Assembly (NCBI RefSeq): GCF_003259935.1
Contig: NZ_QLMH01000001.1
Span: forward strand, 284,004 to 348,003
From: Paranoxybacillus vitaminiphilus
GTDB lineage: Bacteria > Bacillota > Bacilli > Bacillales > Anoxybacillaceae
DNA: 64,000 nt
Direction: 5' to 3'
Shown: piece after piece, positions 44,239-53,395 of the stretch
Position numbering within the stretch: position 1 is the stretch's first letter
How the letters are laid out: each line of letters opens with the position of its first letter
The notes under the pieces: model-generated
The model's database searches: none
What the model was told of the DNA's origin: nothing
Seen by the model: the letters and a program-made list of their open reading frames with translations, nothing else
Position numbers and translations under genes: made by a program

Positions 44239-45003
44239 ATGGCAAACATCTCGGCAAGCGAGGAACAGAAATATTGGAACAGTTGGATGTATCACCGCGA
44301 TCCGCAAGCTGGGGATGAACTTGTTCAAAAATATATGCCACTTGTTCATTACCATGTGCAACGCATTTCTGCTTCTTTACCAAAAAATATAAACAAAAAG
44401 GAACTTATAAGCCTTGGATTAATGGGGCTTTATGATGCCTTGGAGAAATTTGATCCTTCGCGCGATTTAAAATTCGATACGTACGCTTCCTTCCGAATTC
44501 GTGGCGCCATTCTTGACGGATTAAGAAAAGAAGACTGGCTGCCGCGCAGCACGAGGGAAAAAACGAAAAAAATTGAGGCGGCAATCGAAAAGCTTGAGCA
44601 AAAATATATGCGGACGGTAAGCGCAAAAGAAGTAGCTGACGAGCTATGTATGACAGAAGAAGAGGTATATATGACGATGAATGAAAGCTTTTTTGCCAAT
44701 GTTCTTTCTCTTGACGAACCTGCAAAAGACGATGAGGAACAGGAACAACTCCAATTTGCGATTCGTGATGAAAAGTCGATTTCTCCAGAAGAACAGCTAT
44801 TAAAGCAAGAACTGAATTTACAGCTTGCTGAGGTGATTAAGCAATTAAGCGAAAAAGAACAGCTCGTCATAAGTCTGTTTTATAAAGAAGAGTTAACGTT
44901 AACAGAGATTGGACAAATCATGGGGCTTTCCACATCGAGAATTTCACAAATTCATGCAAAAGCAATATTTAAAATGCGGAAAATACTTGAACAAGTACTA
45001 TAA
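44239..45003 (+). CDS. sigD: Sigma factor SigD (flagellin/autolysin sigma)
   Basis: Sigma-28 family factor driving late flagellar, chemotaxis and autolysin genes. 254 residues as in B. subtilis. Region 2 has FDTYASFRIRGAILDGLRKE (about 80-99) and region 4 has LTLTEIGQIMGLSTSRISQI (about 221-240). ATG 44239 follows GGAGGAGGAG with the usual spacing. An in-frame ATG at 44185 lies in the shared 30-bp motif and is not used. Confidence 0.97.
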   Translation: MANISASEEQKYWNSWMYHRDPQAGDELVQKYMPLVHYHVQRISASLPKNINKKELISLGLMGLYDALEKFDPSRDLKFDTYASFRIRGAILDGLRKEDWLPRSTREKTKKIEAAIEKLEQKYMRTVSAKEVADELCMTEEEVYMTMNESFFANVLSLDEPAKDDEEQEQLQFAIRDEKSISPEEQLLKQELNLQLAEVIKQLSEKEQLVISLFYKEELTLTEIGQIMGLSTSRISQIHAKAIFKMRKILEQVL

Positions 45004-45060
45004 GGAATGATATAAGTTTCATACAGTAAAAATTTAGTTTATAAGGAAGTGATACCGATT

Positions 45061-45348
45061 ATGAGTTTAAAATTGGTAGAATTACAAGTAGCACTTCCGA
45101 GGACGTATGATATAGGAAAAATACAAGAGCAGATGGCTCAGCAGTCACAATTCATGCAATCTCAACTGGCAGCTAGCATACAAAAGAAAGAGGAACTGCA
45201 AAGGCGTCAGGTAACAGCAAAAGAGAAAAGTTCAGAAGCACGCTGGAAAAAGGAAGGAAACCCGCTTCAGCTTCAGACAAACAAAAAAATGAAAACGGCA
45301 AAACAAAATCATCCATATAAAGGAACAATGATAGATTTTACCGGATAG
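45061..45348 (+). CDS. Small unrecognised protein after sigD
   Basis: 95 residues, MSLKLVELQVALPRT start, then a Gln/Lys/Glu-rich, coiled-coil-like middle (QEQMAQQSQFMQSQLAASIQ) and a basic tail. Not assigned. The ATG has AAGGAAG 11 bases upstream. A GTG at 45049 falls inside that ribosome site. It sits between sigD and swrB, where B. subtilis has no gene that I recall. Confidence 0.7.
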   Translation: MSLKLVELQVALPRTYDIGKIQEQMAQQSQFMQSQLAASIQKKEELQRRQVTAKEKSSEARWKKEGNPLQLQTNKKMKTAKQNHPYKGTMIDFTG

Positions 45349-45357
45349 AGGGATTCG

Positions 45358-45867
45358 ATGAGTACACTTTTGCTTGTAATAAGTTTTATCTTTCATCTTA
45401 TTTCCTTCTTTTTTATCATACTTTTATTGCTTAAATTTTCAAAGGTAAAAGAAATGGAAACAAAGCAGGCGAAAATGATAAAAGATATGGAGGAAGCGAT
45501 TGCTGCATATTTACTCGAATTTAAAGAAGAAAACGAAAAGTTTATTCATACATTAACTAAAACCTTAAACCGCATTGAATTGAAAAACGAAAAAACGGAC
45601 CAAGAGGAAAAGGAAGAAGAGGCAGTATTGCCGCCCTATTTGCCAAACATTGAACAAATAAAAGATCAAGTGGATATAAGTACGACTCACATCACATATG
45701 GCAAGCTGGATTCGAGTAAGGAGATAGAAGCGAATAAAGAGATGCAATCGATTATGCAGCAGGCGCTCCAATTGCATAGACAGGGGAAAACAATCGAAGA
45801 AATTGCACGAATTCTCGAAAAAGGAAAAACAGAAATAGAATTGTTATTGAAATTTCGGCAAACATAG
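45358..45867 (+). CDS. swrB: SwrB-family protein (YlxL)
   Basis: 169 residues: N-terminal membrane helix (about 4-26), coiled coil (about 28-80), acidic linker and a C-terminal helix-turn-helix-like segment QLHRQGKTIEEIARILEKGK. This architecture and place after sigD match B. subtilis SwrB, which promotes assembly of the flagellar export apparatus and swarming. Last gene of the operon. Confidence 0.85.
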   Translation: MSTLLLVISFIFHLISFFFIILLLLKFSKVKEMETKQAKMIKDMEEAIAAYLLEFKEENEKFIHTLTKTLNRIELKNEKTDQEEKEEEAVLPPYLPNIEQIKDQVDISTTHITYGKLDSSKEIEANKEMQSIMQQALQLHRQGKTIEEIARILEKGKTEIELLLKFRQT

Positions 45868-45878
45868 GCAAATATAGC

Positions 45879-45907
45879 TTGATTGTCAGTATCAGTTATG
45901 ATATATT
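45879..45907 (+). promoter_or_regulatory. Promoter of rpsB
   Basis: TTGATT (45879-45884), 17-base spacer, TATATT (45902-45907). Well placed in the gap after swrB and before the structured rpsB leader. Confidence 0.7.
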
Positions 45908-45915
45908 TTAGTATG

Positions 45916-45981
45916 GTGTGAATACACACGCTCATCGATTTAAGCAATGGTGCTGTTTCACACAGTCTTGCTTAAAGATGA
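45916..45981 (+). promoter_or_regulatory. Structured rpsB leader, possible pseudoknot
   Basis: TCATC (45932-45936) plus TTTAAGCAA (45939-45947) pair with TTGCTTAAA (45968-45976) plus GATGA (45977-45981), leaving a two-base bulge. The loop holds TTCACAC (45957-45963), complementary to GTGTGAA (45916-45922) upstream of the stem, which would form a pseudoknot. GTGTG could alternatively form a five-pair hairpin with CACAC at 45925-45929. The competing pairings suggest a regulatory leader, plausibly for S2 autoregulation. Confidence 0.55.
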
Positions 45982-46024
45982 AGTGGGCGGAGGACTAAAA
46001 ACCAAATTTAGGAGGAAAAGATAA

Positions 46025-46738
<714 letters not shown>

Positions 46739-46748
46739 TGGTTCATTT

Positions 46749-46789
46749 GAAAGGTGATAAGAGGGGAAAGCCTTTTATCACCTTTTTTT
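46749..46789 (+). terminator. Terminator/attenuator between rpsB and tsf
   Basis: AAAGGTGATAA (46750-46760) pairs with TTATCACCTTT (46775-46785), with inner AGAGG/CCTT pairing, followed by a run of T residues to 46789. A partial terminator would make tsf expression lower than rpsB. Confidence 0.8.
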
Positions 46790-46893
46790 GAGACAGAAAA
46801 ATCGAATGGCTGGTTATACTAATATTTAAACAAAATTTGCTATGCGAATTTTGTTTCTATACATATCGTAAGCTACAAAGGAGGATACAGTAT

Positions 46894-47775
46894 ATGGCAA
46901 TTACTGCTCAAATGGTAAAAGAATTGCGCGAAAAAACAGGCGCAGGTATGATGGACTGCAAAAAAGCGTTAACTGAGACAAATGGTGATATGGAAAAAGC
47001 AATCGACTGGCTTCGTGAAAAAGGAATCGCGAAAGCAGCGAAGAAAGCTGACCGCATTGCTGCTGAAGGTACTACACTCATCGAAATTGACGGCAATACA
47101 GCAGTCATTTTAGAGGTAAACTCTGAGACAGACTTCGTAGCAAAAAACGAAGGGTTCAAAACATTAGTAAAAGAGCTTGCGGTACATTTATTAAAAAATA
47201 AACCTGCAACAGTTGAAGAAGCGCTTCAACAAAAAATGGATAACGGTACAACAGTTGAAGAGCACATCAATGCTGCAATCGCTAAAATCGGTGAGAAAAT
47301 TACATTGCGCCGCTTTGAAATTGTGGAAAAAGGCGAAAATGCTGCATTTGGTGCATACTTGCATATGGGCGGCCGCATCGGCGTATTAACATTATTAGAA
47401 GGAACAACAAATGAAGAAGTAGCGAAAGACGTTGCTATGCATATCGCTGCAATTAGTCCGAAATACGTTTCTCGCGACCAAGTTTCTCAAGAAGAAATCG
47501 CACGCGAACGTGAAGTATTAACACAACAAGCATTAAACGAAGGAAAACCGGAAAATATCGTTGCAAAAATGGTTGAAGGCCGTTTGAACAAATTTTACGA
47601 AGAAATTTGCTTGCTTGAGCAAAGTTTCGTAAAAAATCCAGATATGAAAGTTCGCCAATTTGTCGAATCAAACGGTGCGACAGTAAAAAGCTTCGTCCGC
47701 TATGAAGTGGGAGAAGGCATCGAAAAACGCCAAGACAATTTTGCTGAAGAAGTTATGAATCAAGTTAGAAAGTAA
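46894..47775 (+). CDS. tsf: Elongation factor Ts
   Basis: Nucleotide exchange factor for EF-Tu. 293 residues as in B. subtilis. N-terminal UBA-like domain [20 protein letters not shown], then the [10 protein letters not shown] motif. ATG 46894 follows AAAGGAGGATACAG. Upstream in-frame ATG 46837 is in the leader and rejected. Confidence 0.98.
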   Translation: MAITAQMVKELREKTGAGMMDCKKALTETNGDMEKAIDWLREKGIAKAAKKADRIAAEGTTLIEIDGNTAVILEVNSETDFVAKNEGFKTLVKELAVHLLKNKPATVEEALQQKMDNGTTVEEHINAAIAKIGEKITLRRFEIVEKGENAAFGAYLHMGGRIGVLTLLEGTTNEEVAKDVAMHIAAISPKYVSRDQVSQEEIAREREVLTQQALNEGKPENIVAKMVEGRLNKFYEEICLLEQSFVKNPDMKVRQFVESNGATVKSFVRYEVGEGIEKRQDNFAEEVMNQVRK

Positions 47776-47790
47776 TTTGTAAATATAATG

Positions 47791-47818
47791 GGGAACACAA
47801 CGTGTGTTCCCTATTTTT
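47791..47818 (+). terminator. Terminator-like hairpin between tsf and pyrH
   Basis: GGGAACACA (47791-47799) pairs with TGTGTTCCC (47803-47811) across ACG, followed by TATTTTT. A good intrinsic-terminator shape that probably permits some read-through into pyrH. Confidence 0.75.
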
Positions 47819-47842
47819 AAAGAGGATGCATGGAGGTTTAAC

Positions 47843-48565
47843 ATGAGTAGCCCTAAATATAAACGGATTGTGTTAAAATTAAGCGGTGAAGCATTAGCCG
47901 GTGATCAAGGTTTCGGTATTAATCCATCCATCATTCAGTCGATCGCGAAACAAATCAAAGAAGTAGCTGAGTTAGGTGTTGAAGTGGCTGTTGTTGTCGG
48001 CGGAGGTAACATTTGGCGCGGAAAAACGGGAAGCGAAATGGGAATGGATCGTGCAACTGCCGATTACATGGGAATGCTAGCGACAGTCATGAATTCGCTT
48101 GCGCTCCAAGACAGTCTTGAAAATCTTGGTGTACAGACGCGCGTTCAAACATCGATTGAAATGCGCCAGGTTGCCGAGCCGTACATAAGAAGAAAAGCGA
48201 TTCGTCATCTGGAGAAAAAGCGCGTTGTTATTTTTGCAGCGGGAACAGGAAATCCATATTTCTCAACAGACACAACTGCTGCCTTGCGCGCTGCCGAAAT
48301 CGAAGCAGATGTTATCTTAATGGCGAAAAACAATGTTGATGGTGTATACAGCGCCGACCCGAAAGTGGATCAAAACGCGGTAAAATACGATGAATTATCG
48401 TATTTGGACGTTATTAAACAAGGATTAGGGGTTATGGACTCTACCGCTTCATCTTTATGCATGGATAACAACATTCCGCTTATCGTCTTCTCCATCACTG
48501 AAGAAGGCAACATTAAACGAGCGGTACTTGGCGAAAATATCGGAACAATTGTAAGGGGGAAATAG
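47843..48565 (+). CDS. pyrH: UMP kinase
   Basis: Phosphorylates UMP to UDP; amino-acid-kinase fold. 240 residues with [13 protein letters not shown] (about 7-19), [11 protein letters not shown] (about 52-62) and [15 protein letters not shown] 47843 follows ATGGAGGTTTAAC. It is immediately followed by frr after two bases. Confidence 0.97.
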   Translation: MSSPKYKRIVLKLSGEALAGDQGFGINPSIIQSIAKQIKEVAELGVEVAVVVGGGNIWRGKTGSEMGMDRATADYMGMLATVMNSLALQDSLENLGVQTRVQTSIEMRQVAEPYIRRKAIRHLEKKRVVIFAAGTGNPYFSTDTTAALRAAEIEADVILMAKNNVDGVYSADPKVDQNAVKYDELSYLDVIKQGLGVMDSTASSLCMDNNIPLIVFSITEEGNIKRAVLGENIGTIVRGK

Positions 48566-48567
48566 CG

Positions 48568-49125
48568 ATGGTAAAACAAGTATTAACGACTGCAAAAGAA
48601 AAAATGGATAAAGCCATTCAAGCATTTAGCCGTGAATTAGCGACAATCCGCGCCGGAAAAGCGAGTCCTAGCTTGCTTGAGAAAGTGACGGTAGACTACT
48701 ATGGTGTGCCTACACCAATCATTCAGCTGGCAGGTATCAGCGTTCCGGAGGCTCGCCTTCTTGTTATTCAACCGTATGATAAATCCATTCTTAAAGATAT
48801 CGAGAAAGCGATTTTAGCTTCTGATTTAGGGTTAACACCTTCTAATGACGGTTCTGTCATTCGCATTACCATTCCGCCATTAACAGAAGAACGCCGCCGC
48901 GAGCTTGTTAAGCTTGTAAAAAAATATGCTGAAGAAGCCAAAGTAGCTGTTCGCAACATTCGCCGCGATGCGAATGACGAATTGAAAAAGCTTGAGAAAA
49001 ACGGTGAAATCACGGAAGATGAACTTCGCGGATATACAGATGACGTTCAAAAAATGACAGACGAGCATATTGCGAAGATTGATGCGATTACGAAAGAAAA
49101 AGAAAAAGAAGTCATGGAAGTTTAA
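48568..49125 (+). CDS. frr: Ribosome recycling factor
   Basis: 185 residues, identical in length to the B. subtilis protein. Coiled three-helix bundle with [51 protein letters not shown]. Releases ribosomes with EF-G after termination. Confidence 0.98.
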   Translation: MVKQVLTTAKEKMDKAIQAFSRELATIRAGKASPSLLEKVTVDYYGVPTPIIQLAGISVPEARLLVIQPYDKSILKDIEKAILASDLGLTPSNDGSVIRITIPPLTEERRRELVKLVKKYAEEAKVAVRNIRRDANDELKKLEKNGEITEDELRGYTDDVQKMTDEHIAKIDAITKEKEKEVMEV

Positions 49126-49138
49126 TTGCTGATCCTAA

Positions 49139-49168
49139 AAACCCTCTATATTTGCAGAGGGTTTTTTT
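49139..49168 (+). terminator. Terminator after frr
   Basis: AAACCCTCT (49139-49147) pairs with AGAGGGTTT (49156-49164) around ATATTTGC, followed by TTTT. Ends the rpsB-frr unit, with a promoter overlapping its downstream edge. Confidence 0.85.
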
Positions 49169-49176
49169 GCTATAAT
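49168..49176 (+). promoter_or_regulatory. Extended -10 promoter of uppS, abutting terminator
   Basis: TGCTATAAT (49168-49176) is an exact extended -10 (TGnTATAAT) beginning at the last T of the frr terminator. The -35 region overlaps the terminator stem and is not consensus. A second weaker option is TTGACG (49210-49215), 17 bases, TACACT (49233-49238). Confidence 0.55.
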
Positions 49177-49295
49177 GTAAAAATGAGACAACATGAGTGA
49201 AAACGACATTTGACGAAAAAGCAACTTCTGATTACACTAGCCTCATAATACATTATTTATTCAAATCTATACATAAATGCGGAGGACTAGTCATT

Positions 49296-50075
49296 ATGTT
49301 AAATAAAGTACGATTATGGAAGAATAAAGGACAAGAGCCTTTTTCTTCGGAATATACAAAAGAAGAAGTGAAAAAACGACCGATACCGGAACATATTGCC
49401 ATCATTATGGATGGAAATGGCCGCTGGGCAAAAAAAAGAGCGATGCCGCGGGTAGCAGGGCATTATGAAGGAATGCAAGTTGTGCGAAAAATTACCCGTT
49501 TTGCCAATGAGCTTGGAGTGAAAGTACTTACACTCTATGCGTTTTCCACTGAAAATTGGAAGCGGCCGAAAAGCGAAGTGGATTACTTAATGAAATTACC
49601 GGAAGAATTTCTTGGCACATTTCTTCCAGAGTTAGTAAAGGAAAATGTTCAAGTCCGTGTCATGGGGAATAAAGAGCAGCTGCCTGAGCATACGAGACGC
49701 GCTGTTGAAAAAGCGATTAAGGAAACGAAAAACAATACAGGTCTCATTTTAAACTTTGCGTTGAACTATGGCAGCCGGGCTGAGATTACAAGCGCTGTGC
49801 AGGCGATCGCGAAACAGATTGAAGCGGGGAATTTAACAGCCGAACAAGTAAATGAAGAACTTGTCGCTTCATACTTAATGACAAAAGATTTAGGAGATCC
49901 TGATTTGCTTATTCGGACAAGCGGTGAAATTCGCTTAAGCAACTTTATGCTTTGGCAGCTTGCTTATACCGAATTTTGGTTTACCGATGTACTTTGGCCT
50001 GATTTTACAGAACAACATTTATTACAAGCAATTGCCGATTTTCAACAAAGAGGTCGGCGCTTTGGAGGAGTATAG
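49296..50075 (+). CDS. uppS: Undecaprenyl diphosphate synthase
   Basis: Adds isopentenyl units to make the C55 lipid carrier for wall synthesis. 259 residues. Catalytic Asp in IIMDGNGRWAKKR (about 30-42), RVAGHYEGMQ, and DLLIRTSGEIRLSNF near the C-terminus. ATG 49296 follows GCGGAGGAC. An in-frame ATG at 49197 would add an unmatched 33 residues. Confidence 0.97.
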   Translation: MLNKVRLWKNKGQEPFSSEYTKEEVKKRPIPEHIAIIMDGNGRWAKKRAMPRVAGHYEGMQVVRKITRFANELGVKVLTLYAFSTENWKRPKSEVDYLMKLPEEFLGTFLPELVKENVQVRVMGNKEQLPEHTRRAVEKAIKETKNNTGLILNFALNYGSRAEITSAVQAIAKQIEAGNLTAEQVNEELVASYLMTKDLGDPDLLIRTSGEIRLSNFMLWQLAYTEFWFTDVLWPDFTEQHLLQAIADFQQRGRRFGGV

Positions 50076-50849
50076 ATGAAGCAACGAATTATTACAGGTG
50101 TAATCGCCGCAGCATTTTTCTTACCAATTGTCATTTTTGGAGGATTACCGTTTATACTGTTAACATATGTGCTAGCAACGATTGGACTATTCGAATTATT
50201 TCGCATGAAAAATATAAACCTTTTATCGTTTCAAGCACTGACCAGCTTCTTGCTATTATGGGCTTTCTTGCTTCCAACGGAACGCTCTCTGCCGATTGCG
50301 AAAACGGAACTTTTGTTCATCGGTGTCTTGTTATTATTAACATATACGGTTGCAACGAAAAATAAGTTTACTTTTGATGAAGCAGGGTTTGTCCTCCTTT
50401 CGACATTGTATGTGGGCATCGGTTTCCATTACTTTATCGAAACAAGACTTGCCGGTTTACATTATATTTTTTATGCACTATTTATTATTTGGGCAACGGA
50501 TACAGGAGCTTATTTCATCGGCCGGGCAATCGGCAAGAGAAAACTGTGGCCGGAAATTAGCCCGAACAAAACAATCGAAGGCTCTTTAGGCGGGATTATT
50601 TCAGCGTTAATCGTTGCGGCTGTTTATTATGCAATGGCTGATTTTGAGCAAACGTTGACAGCACTTTTAATGATGACGGTTATTTTGTCTGTATTTGGAC
50701 AAATTGGTGATTTAGTTGAGTCGGCCTTTAAACGGCATTATGGTGTGAAGGACTCCGGAAAAATTTTACCTGGACACGGGGGCATTTTAGATCGTTTCGA
50801 TAGTTTGCTATTTATCTTGCCGCTTCTACATTTTTTAAAATTTGTGTAA
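50076..50849 (+). CDS. cdsA: Phosphatidate cytidylyltransferase
   Basis: Makes CDP-diacylglycerol from phosphatidic acid. 257 residues, about six to eight hydrophobic segments, with the CdsA signature in SAFKRHYGVKDSGKILPGHGGILDRFDSL-like C-terminus (the KDSGKILPGHGG core is visible). ATG starts immediately after the uppS TAG. Confidence 0.96.
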   Translation: MKQRIITGVIAAAFFLPIVIFGGLPFILLTYVLATIGLFELFRMKNINLLSFQALTSFLLLWAFLLPTERSLPIAKTELLFIGVLLLLTYTVATKNKFTFDEAGFVLLSTLYVGIGFHYFIETRLAGLHYIFYALFIIWATDTGAYFIGRAIGKRKLWPEISPNKTIEGSLGGIISALIVAAVYYAMADFEQTLTALLMMTVILSVFGQIGDLVESAFKRHYGVKDSGKILPGHGGILDRFDSLLFILPLLHFLKFV

Positions 50850-50876
50850 TCGTGCAAGCAGTTAGGAGTGAATGTA

Positions 50877-52025
50877 TTGAAATATATTAGTTTATTAGGA
50901 GCAAGCGGATCCATTGGCACACAAACGCTCGATGTGATACGTTCTCATCCGAATGAGTTTCAGTTAGCGGCAATGTCGATAGGAAAAAATATTGAATTAG
51001 CAGGGAAAATCATTAAGGAATTTACTCCGCATCTTGTCTCCGTAGCGAACAAGGAGGATTGTGAACGTCTTCGTCAAGAATTTGGCAGCAAAGTAAAATT
51101 TGTATACGGAGAAGAAGGATTAATAGAGGTTGCTACATATCCAAAGACAGACATTGTTGTGAATGCTGTCGTGGGAAGCGTTGGTCTTTTGCCGACATTA
51201 CAGGCGATTGAAGCGGGAAAAACAATCGCCCTTGCCAACAAGGAGACGCTTGTTACAGCCGGTCACATTGTCATGGAAGCGGCACAAAAACGAGGTGTCA
51301 CGATATTGCCGGTGGACAGTGAACATTCAGCGATTTTTCAATGTCTGCAAGGAGAAAAAAAGAAAAATATCGAAAAAATTATTTTAACAGCCTCCGGCGG
51401 CAGCTTCCGTGACAAAAAACGAGAAGAACTGCAAAATGTCACCGTGGAAGAAGCGCTCCGCCATCCGAACTGGGCGATGGGGGCGAAAATTACGATTGAT
51501 TCGGCAACAATGATGAATAAAGGTTTGGAAGTGATTGAGGCGCACTGGTTGTTTCATTTGCCATATGAACAAATTGATGTTTTACTACATAAGGAGAGCA
51601 TTATTCATTCAATGGTGCAATTTCATGATAGCAGCGTCATTGCCCAATTGGGGACACCTGATATGCGGGTGCCAATCCAATATGCTCTTACGTATCCTGA
51701 CCGATTCGAATTATTCGGTGCCAAAAAGCTAAACTTAGCAGAAGTAGGAACGCTCCATTTCCAAAAAGTAGACTTTGAACGTTATCGTTGTTTAAAGTTT
51801 GCCTATGAAGCGGGAAAAGCCGGCGGTTCCTTGCCGACGGTGTTGAATGCGGCAAATGAAGAGGCGGTTGCAGCATTTTTAAACGGACAAATTTCGTTTT
51901 TAGCAATTGAAGAGCTGATTGAACAGGCGTTAGAACGTCATCATGCAGTCAAACAGCCGACGTTTGATGAGATTCGTGAAATTGACGAGGAAACCCGTCG
52001 CTATGTCAAGTCATTATTAATTTAA
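50877..52025 (+). CDS. dxr: 1-deoxy-D-xylulose 5-phosphate reductoisomerase
   Basis: Commits DXP to the MEP isoprenoid pathway, feeding UppS. About 382 residues. NADPH motif [15 protein letters not shown] (about 5-19), SALANKET-type segment [24 protein letters not shown] (about 148-157), and the Mn-binding [18 protein letters not shown] 50877 sits six bases after AGGAGTG and gives the family N-terminus [14 protein letters not shown] 50868 lies in the ribosome site. Confidence 0.95.
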   Translation: MKYISLLGASGSIGTQTLDVIRSHPNEFQLAAMSIGKNIELAGKIIKEFTPHLVSVANKEDCERLRQEFGSKVKFVYGEEGLIEVATYPKTDIVVNAVVGSVGLLPTLQAIEAGKTIALANKETLVTAGHIVMEAAQKRGVTILPVDSEHSAIFQCLQGEKKKNIEKIILTASGGSFRDKKREELQNVTVEEALRHPNWAMGAKITIDSATMMNKGLEVIEAHWLFHLPYEQIDVLLHKESIIHSMVQFHDSSVIAQLGTPDMRVPIQYALTYPDRFELFGAKKLNLAEVGTLHFQKVDFERYRCLKFAYEAGKAGGSLPTVLNAANEEAVAAFLNGQISFLAIEELIEQALERHHAVKQPTFDEIREIDEETRRYVKSLLI

Positions 52026-52040
52026 AAGGTGGTTGAAAAA

Positions 52041-53300
52041 TTGAACACGATCATTGCCTTTGTCATCATTTTTGGTGCGCTTGTTTTCTTCCATGAACTT
52101 GGACATTTAATCTTTGCAAAGCGAGCCGGCATTTTATGCCGCGAGTTTGCTATTGGCTTTGGCCCAAAAGTATTTTCGTTTAAGAAAAATGAGACGGTTT
52201 ATACGATTCGCCTGTTGCCGCTTGGCGGCTTTGTCCGTATGGCCGGCGAAGATCCGGAAATGATTGAAGTGAAACCGGGACAGATTGTCGGGCTGGAATT
52301 TGCCCCGGATGGAAAAGTGAACAAAGTCATTATTAATCATAAAGATCAATATCCAAATGCGAAAATTATTGAAGTCGAACATGCGGATTTAGAACATGGA
52401 ATGTATATTACAGGATATGAAGATGATAACAATGAACGTCTTCAACGTTTTGAGTTAAGTGAACCTACCTTTTTTGTCATGGATCAGCAGGAAATCCAAA
52501 TTGCCCCTTATCATCGCCAGTTTGCTGCAAAAACGCTTGGCCAGCGGGCGATGGCAATTTTTGCTGGTCCGTTAATGAACTTTGTCCTTGCCTTTATCAT
52601 TTTTGTGCTTATCGGCATGTTGCAAGGCTATCCTGTAGATAAACCGATCATCGGTGAATTAACAAAAGATGGTGCTGCACTTGAAGCGGGATTAAAAGAA
52701 AACGATAAAGTGTTAGCGATTGACGACCAACCGCTTTCAACGTGGACAGAAGTGGTTGAAATCATTCGTGACAATCCTGATCAAGAGTTATTGTTTCGAG
52801 TAAGCCGTAACGGAGAAGTACTAGAAATTCCGGTCACACCGAAGCCGAAAGAAGTGCAAGGGGAGACCATTGGCTTGATCGGTGTGTATGGACCGATGGA
52901 AAAATCGTTGTTCGGTGCGTTTAAACAAGGGGCTTATGAAACGTATTACTGGACAAAAGAGATTATTGTTGGTCTTGGACACTTGCTTACAGGTCAATTT
53001 TCTCTTGATATGCTCTCAGGCCCTGTTGGGATTGCGGTATCTACCCACAAAGTGGCGGAGTCAGGAATTTATTATTTAATGAAATGGGGAGCGATTTTAA
53101 GTATTAATCTCGGTATTGTCAACCTTTTGCCGATTCCGGCACTTGATGGCGGCCGCCTAATGTTTTTCGCTGTTGAAGCATTGCGCGGCAAGCCGATTGA
53201 TCGCCAAAAAGAGGGCTTGGTTCATTTTATCGGCTTTGCTTTATTAATGTTATTAATGCTTGTCGTGACATGGAATGATATTCAAAAGTTTTTCCTGTAA
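52041..53300 (+). CDS. rseP: Site-2 protease RseP (RasP)
   Basis: Intramembrane zinc metalloprotease. About 419 residues. HExxH in FFHELGHLIF (about 16-25) near the N-terminus, a PDZ domain (about 205-275, DGAALEAGLKENDKV), and NLLPIPALDGGRL (about 362-374) with the third metal ligand. TTG 52041 gives MNTIIAFVII; GTG 52029 lies within AAGGTGG and would add four residues. Confidence 0.93.
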   Translation: MNTIIAFVIIFGALVFFHELGHLIFAKRAGILCREFAIGFGPKVFSFKKNETVYTIRLLPLGGFVRMAGEDPEMIEVKPGQIVGLEFAPDGKVNKVIINHKDQYPNAKIIEVEHADLEHGMYITGYEDDNNERLQRFELSEPTFFVMDQQEIQIAPYHRQFAAKTLGQRAMAIFAGPLMNFVLAFIIFVLIGMLQGYPVDKPIIGELTKDGAALEAGLKENDKVLAIDDQPLSTWTEVVEIIRDNPDQELLFRVSRNGEVLEIPVTPKPKEVQGETIGLIGVYGPMEKSLFGAFKQGAYETYYWTKEIIVGLGHLLTGQFSLDMLSGPVGIAVSTHKVAESGIYYLMKWGAILSINLGIVNLLPIPALDGGRLMFFAVEALRGKPIDRQKEGLVHFIGFALLMLLMLVVTWNDIQKFFL

Positions 53301-53310
53301 TATTTCGTTG

Positions 53311-53343
53311 AAGAGAAGTAGAACAAATAATTCTATTTCTCTT
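53311..53343 (+). promoter_or_regulatory. Hairpin between rseP and proS
   Basis: AAGAGAAGTAGAA (53311-53323) pairs with TTCTATTTCTCTT (53331-53343) with one G-U, around CAAATAA. No U tract follows, so it is not a conventional terminator. Possible RNA processing or stability element. Confidence 0.45.
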
Positions 53344-53395
53344 CGCCTTATGCCTTAATATAAACAACCAACAATTAAATAAGAGGTGCAAGAAG

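Noticed and set aside
53301-53395. T-box or riboswitch upstream of proS
   Set aside because: Gap of 95 bases is too short for a T-box and has no recognisable T-box sequence; only one simple hairpin.
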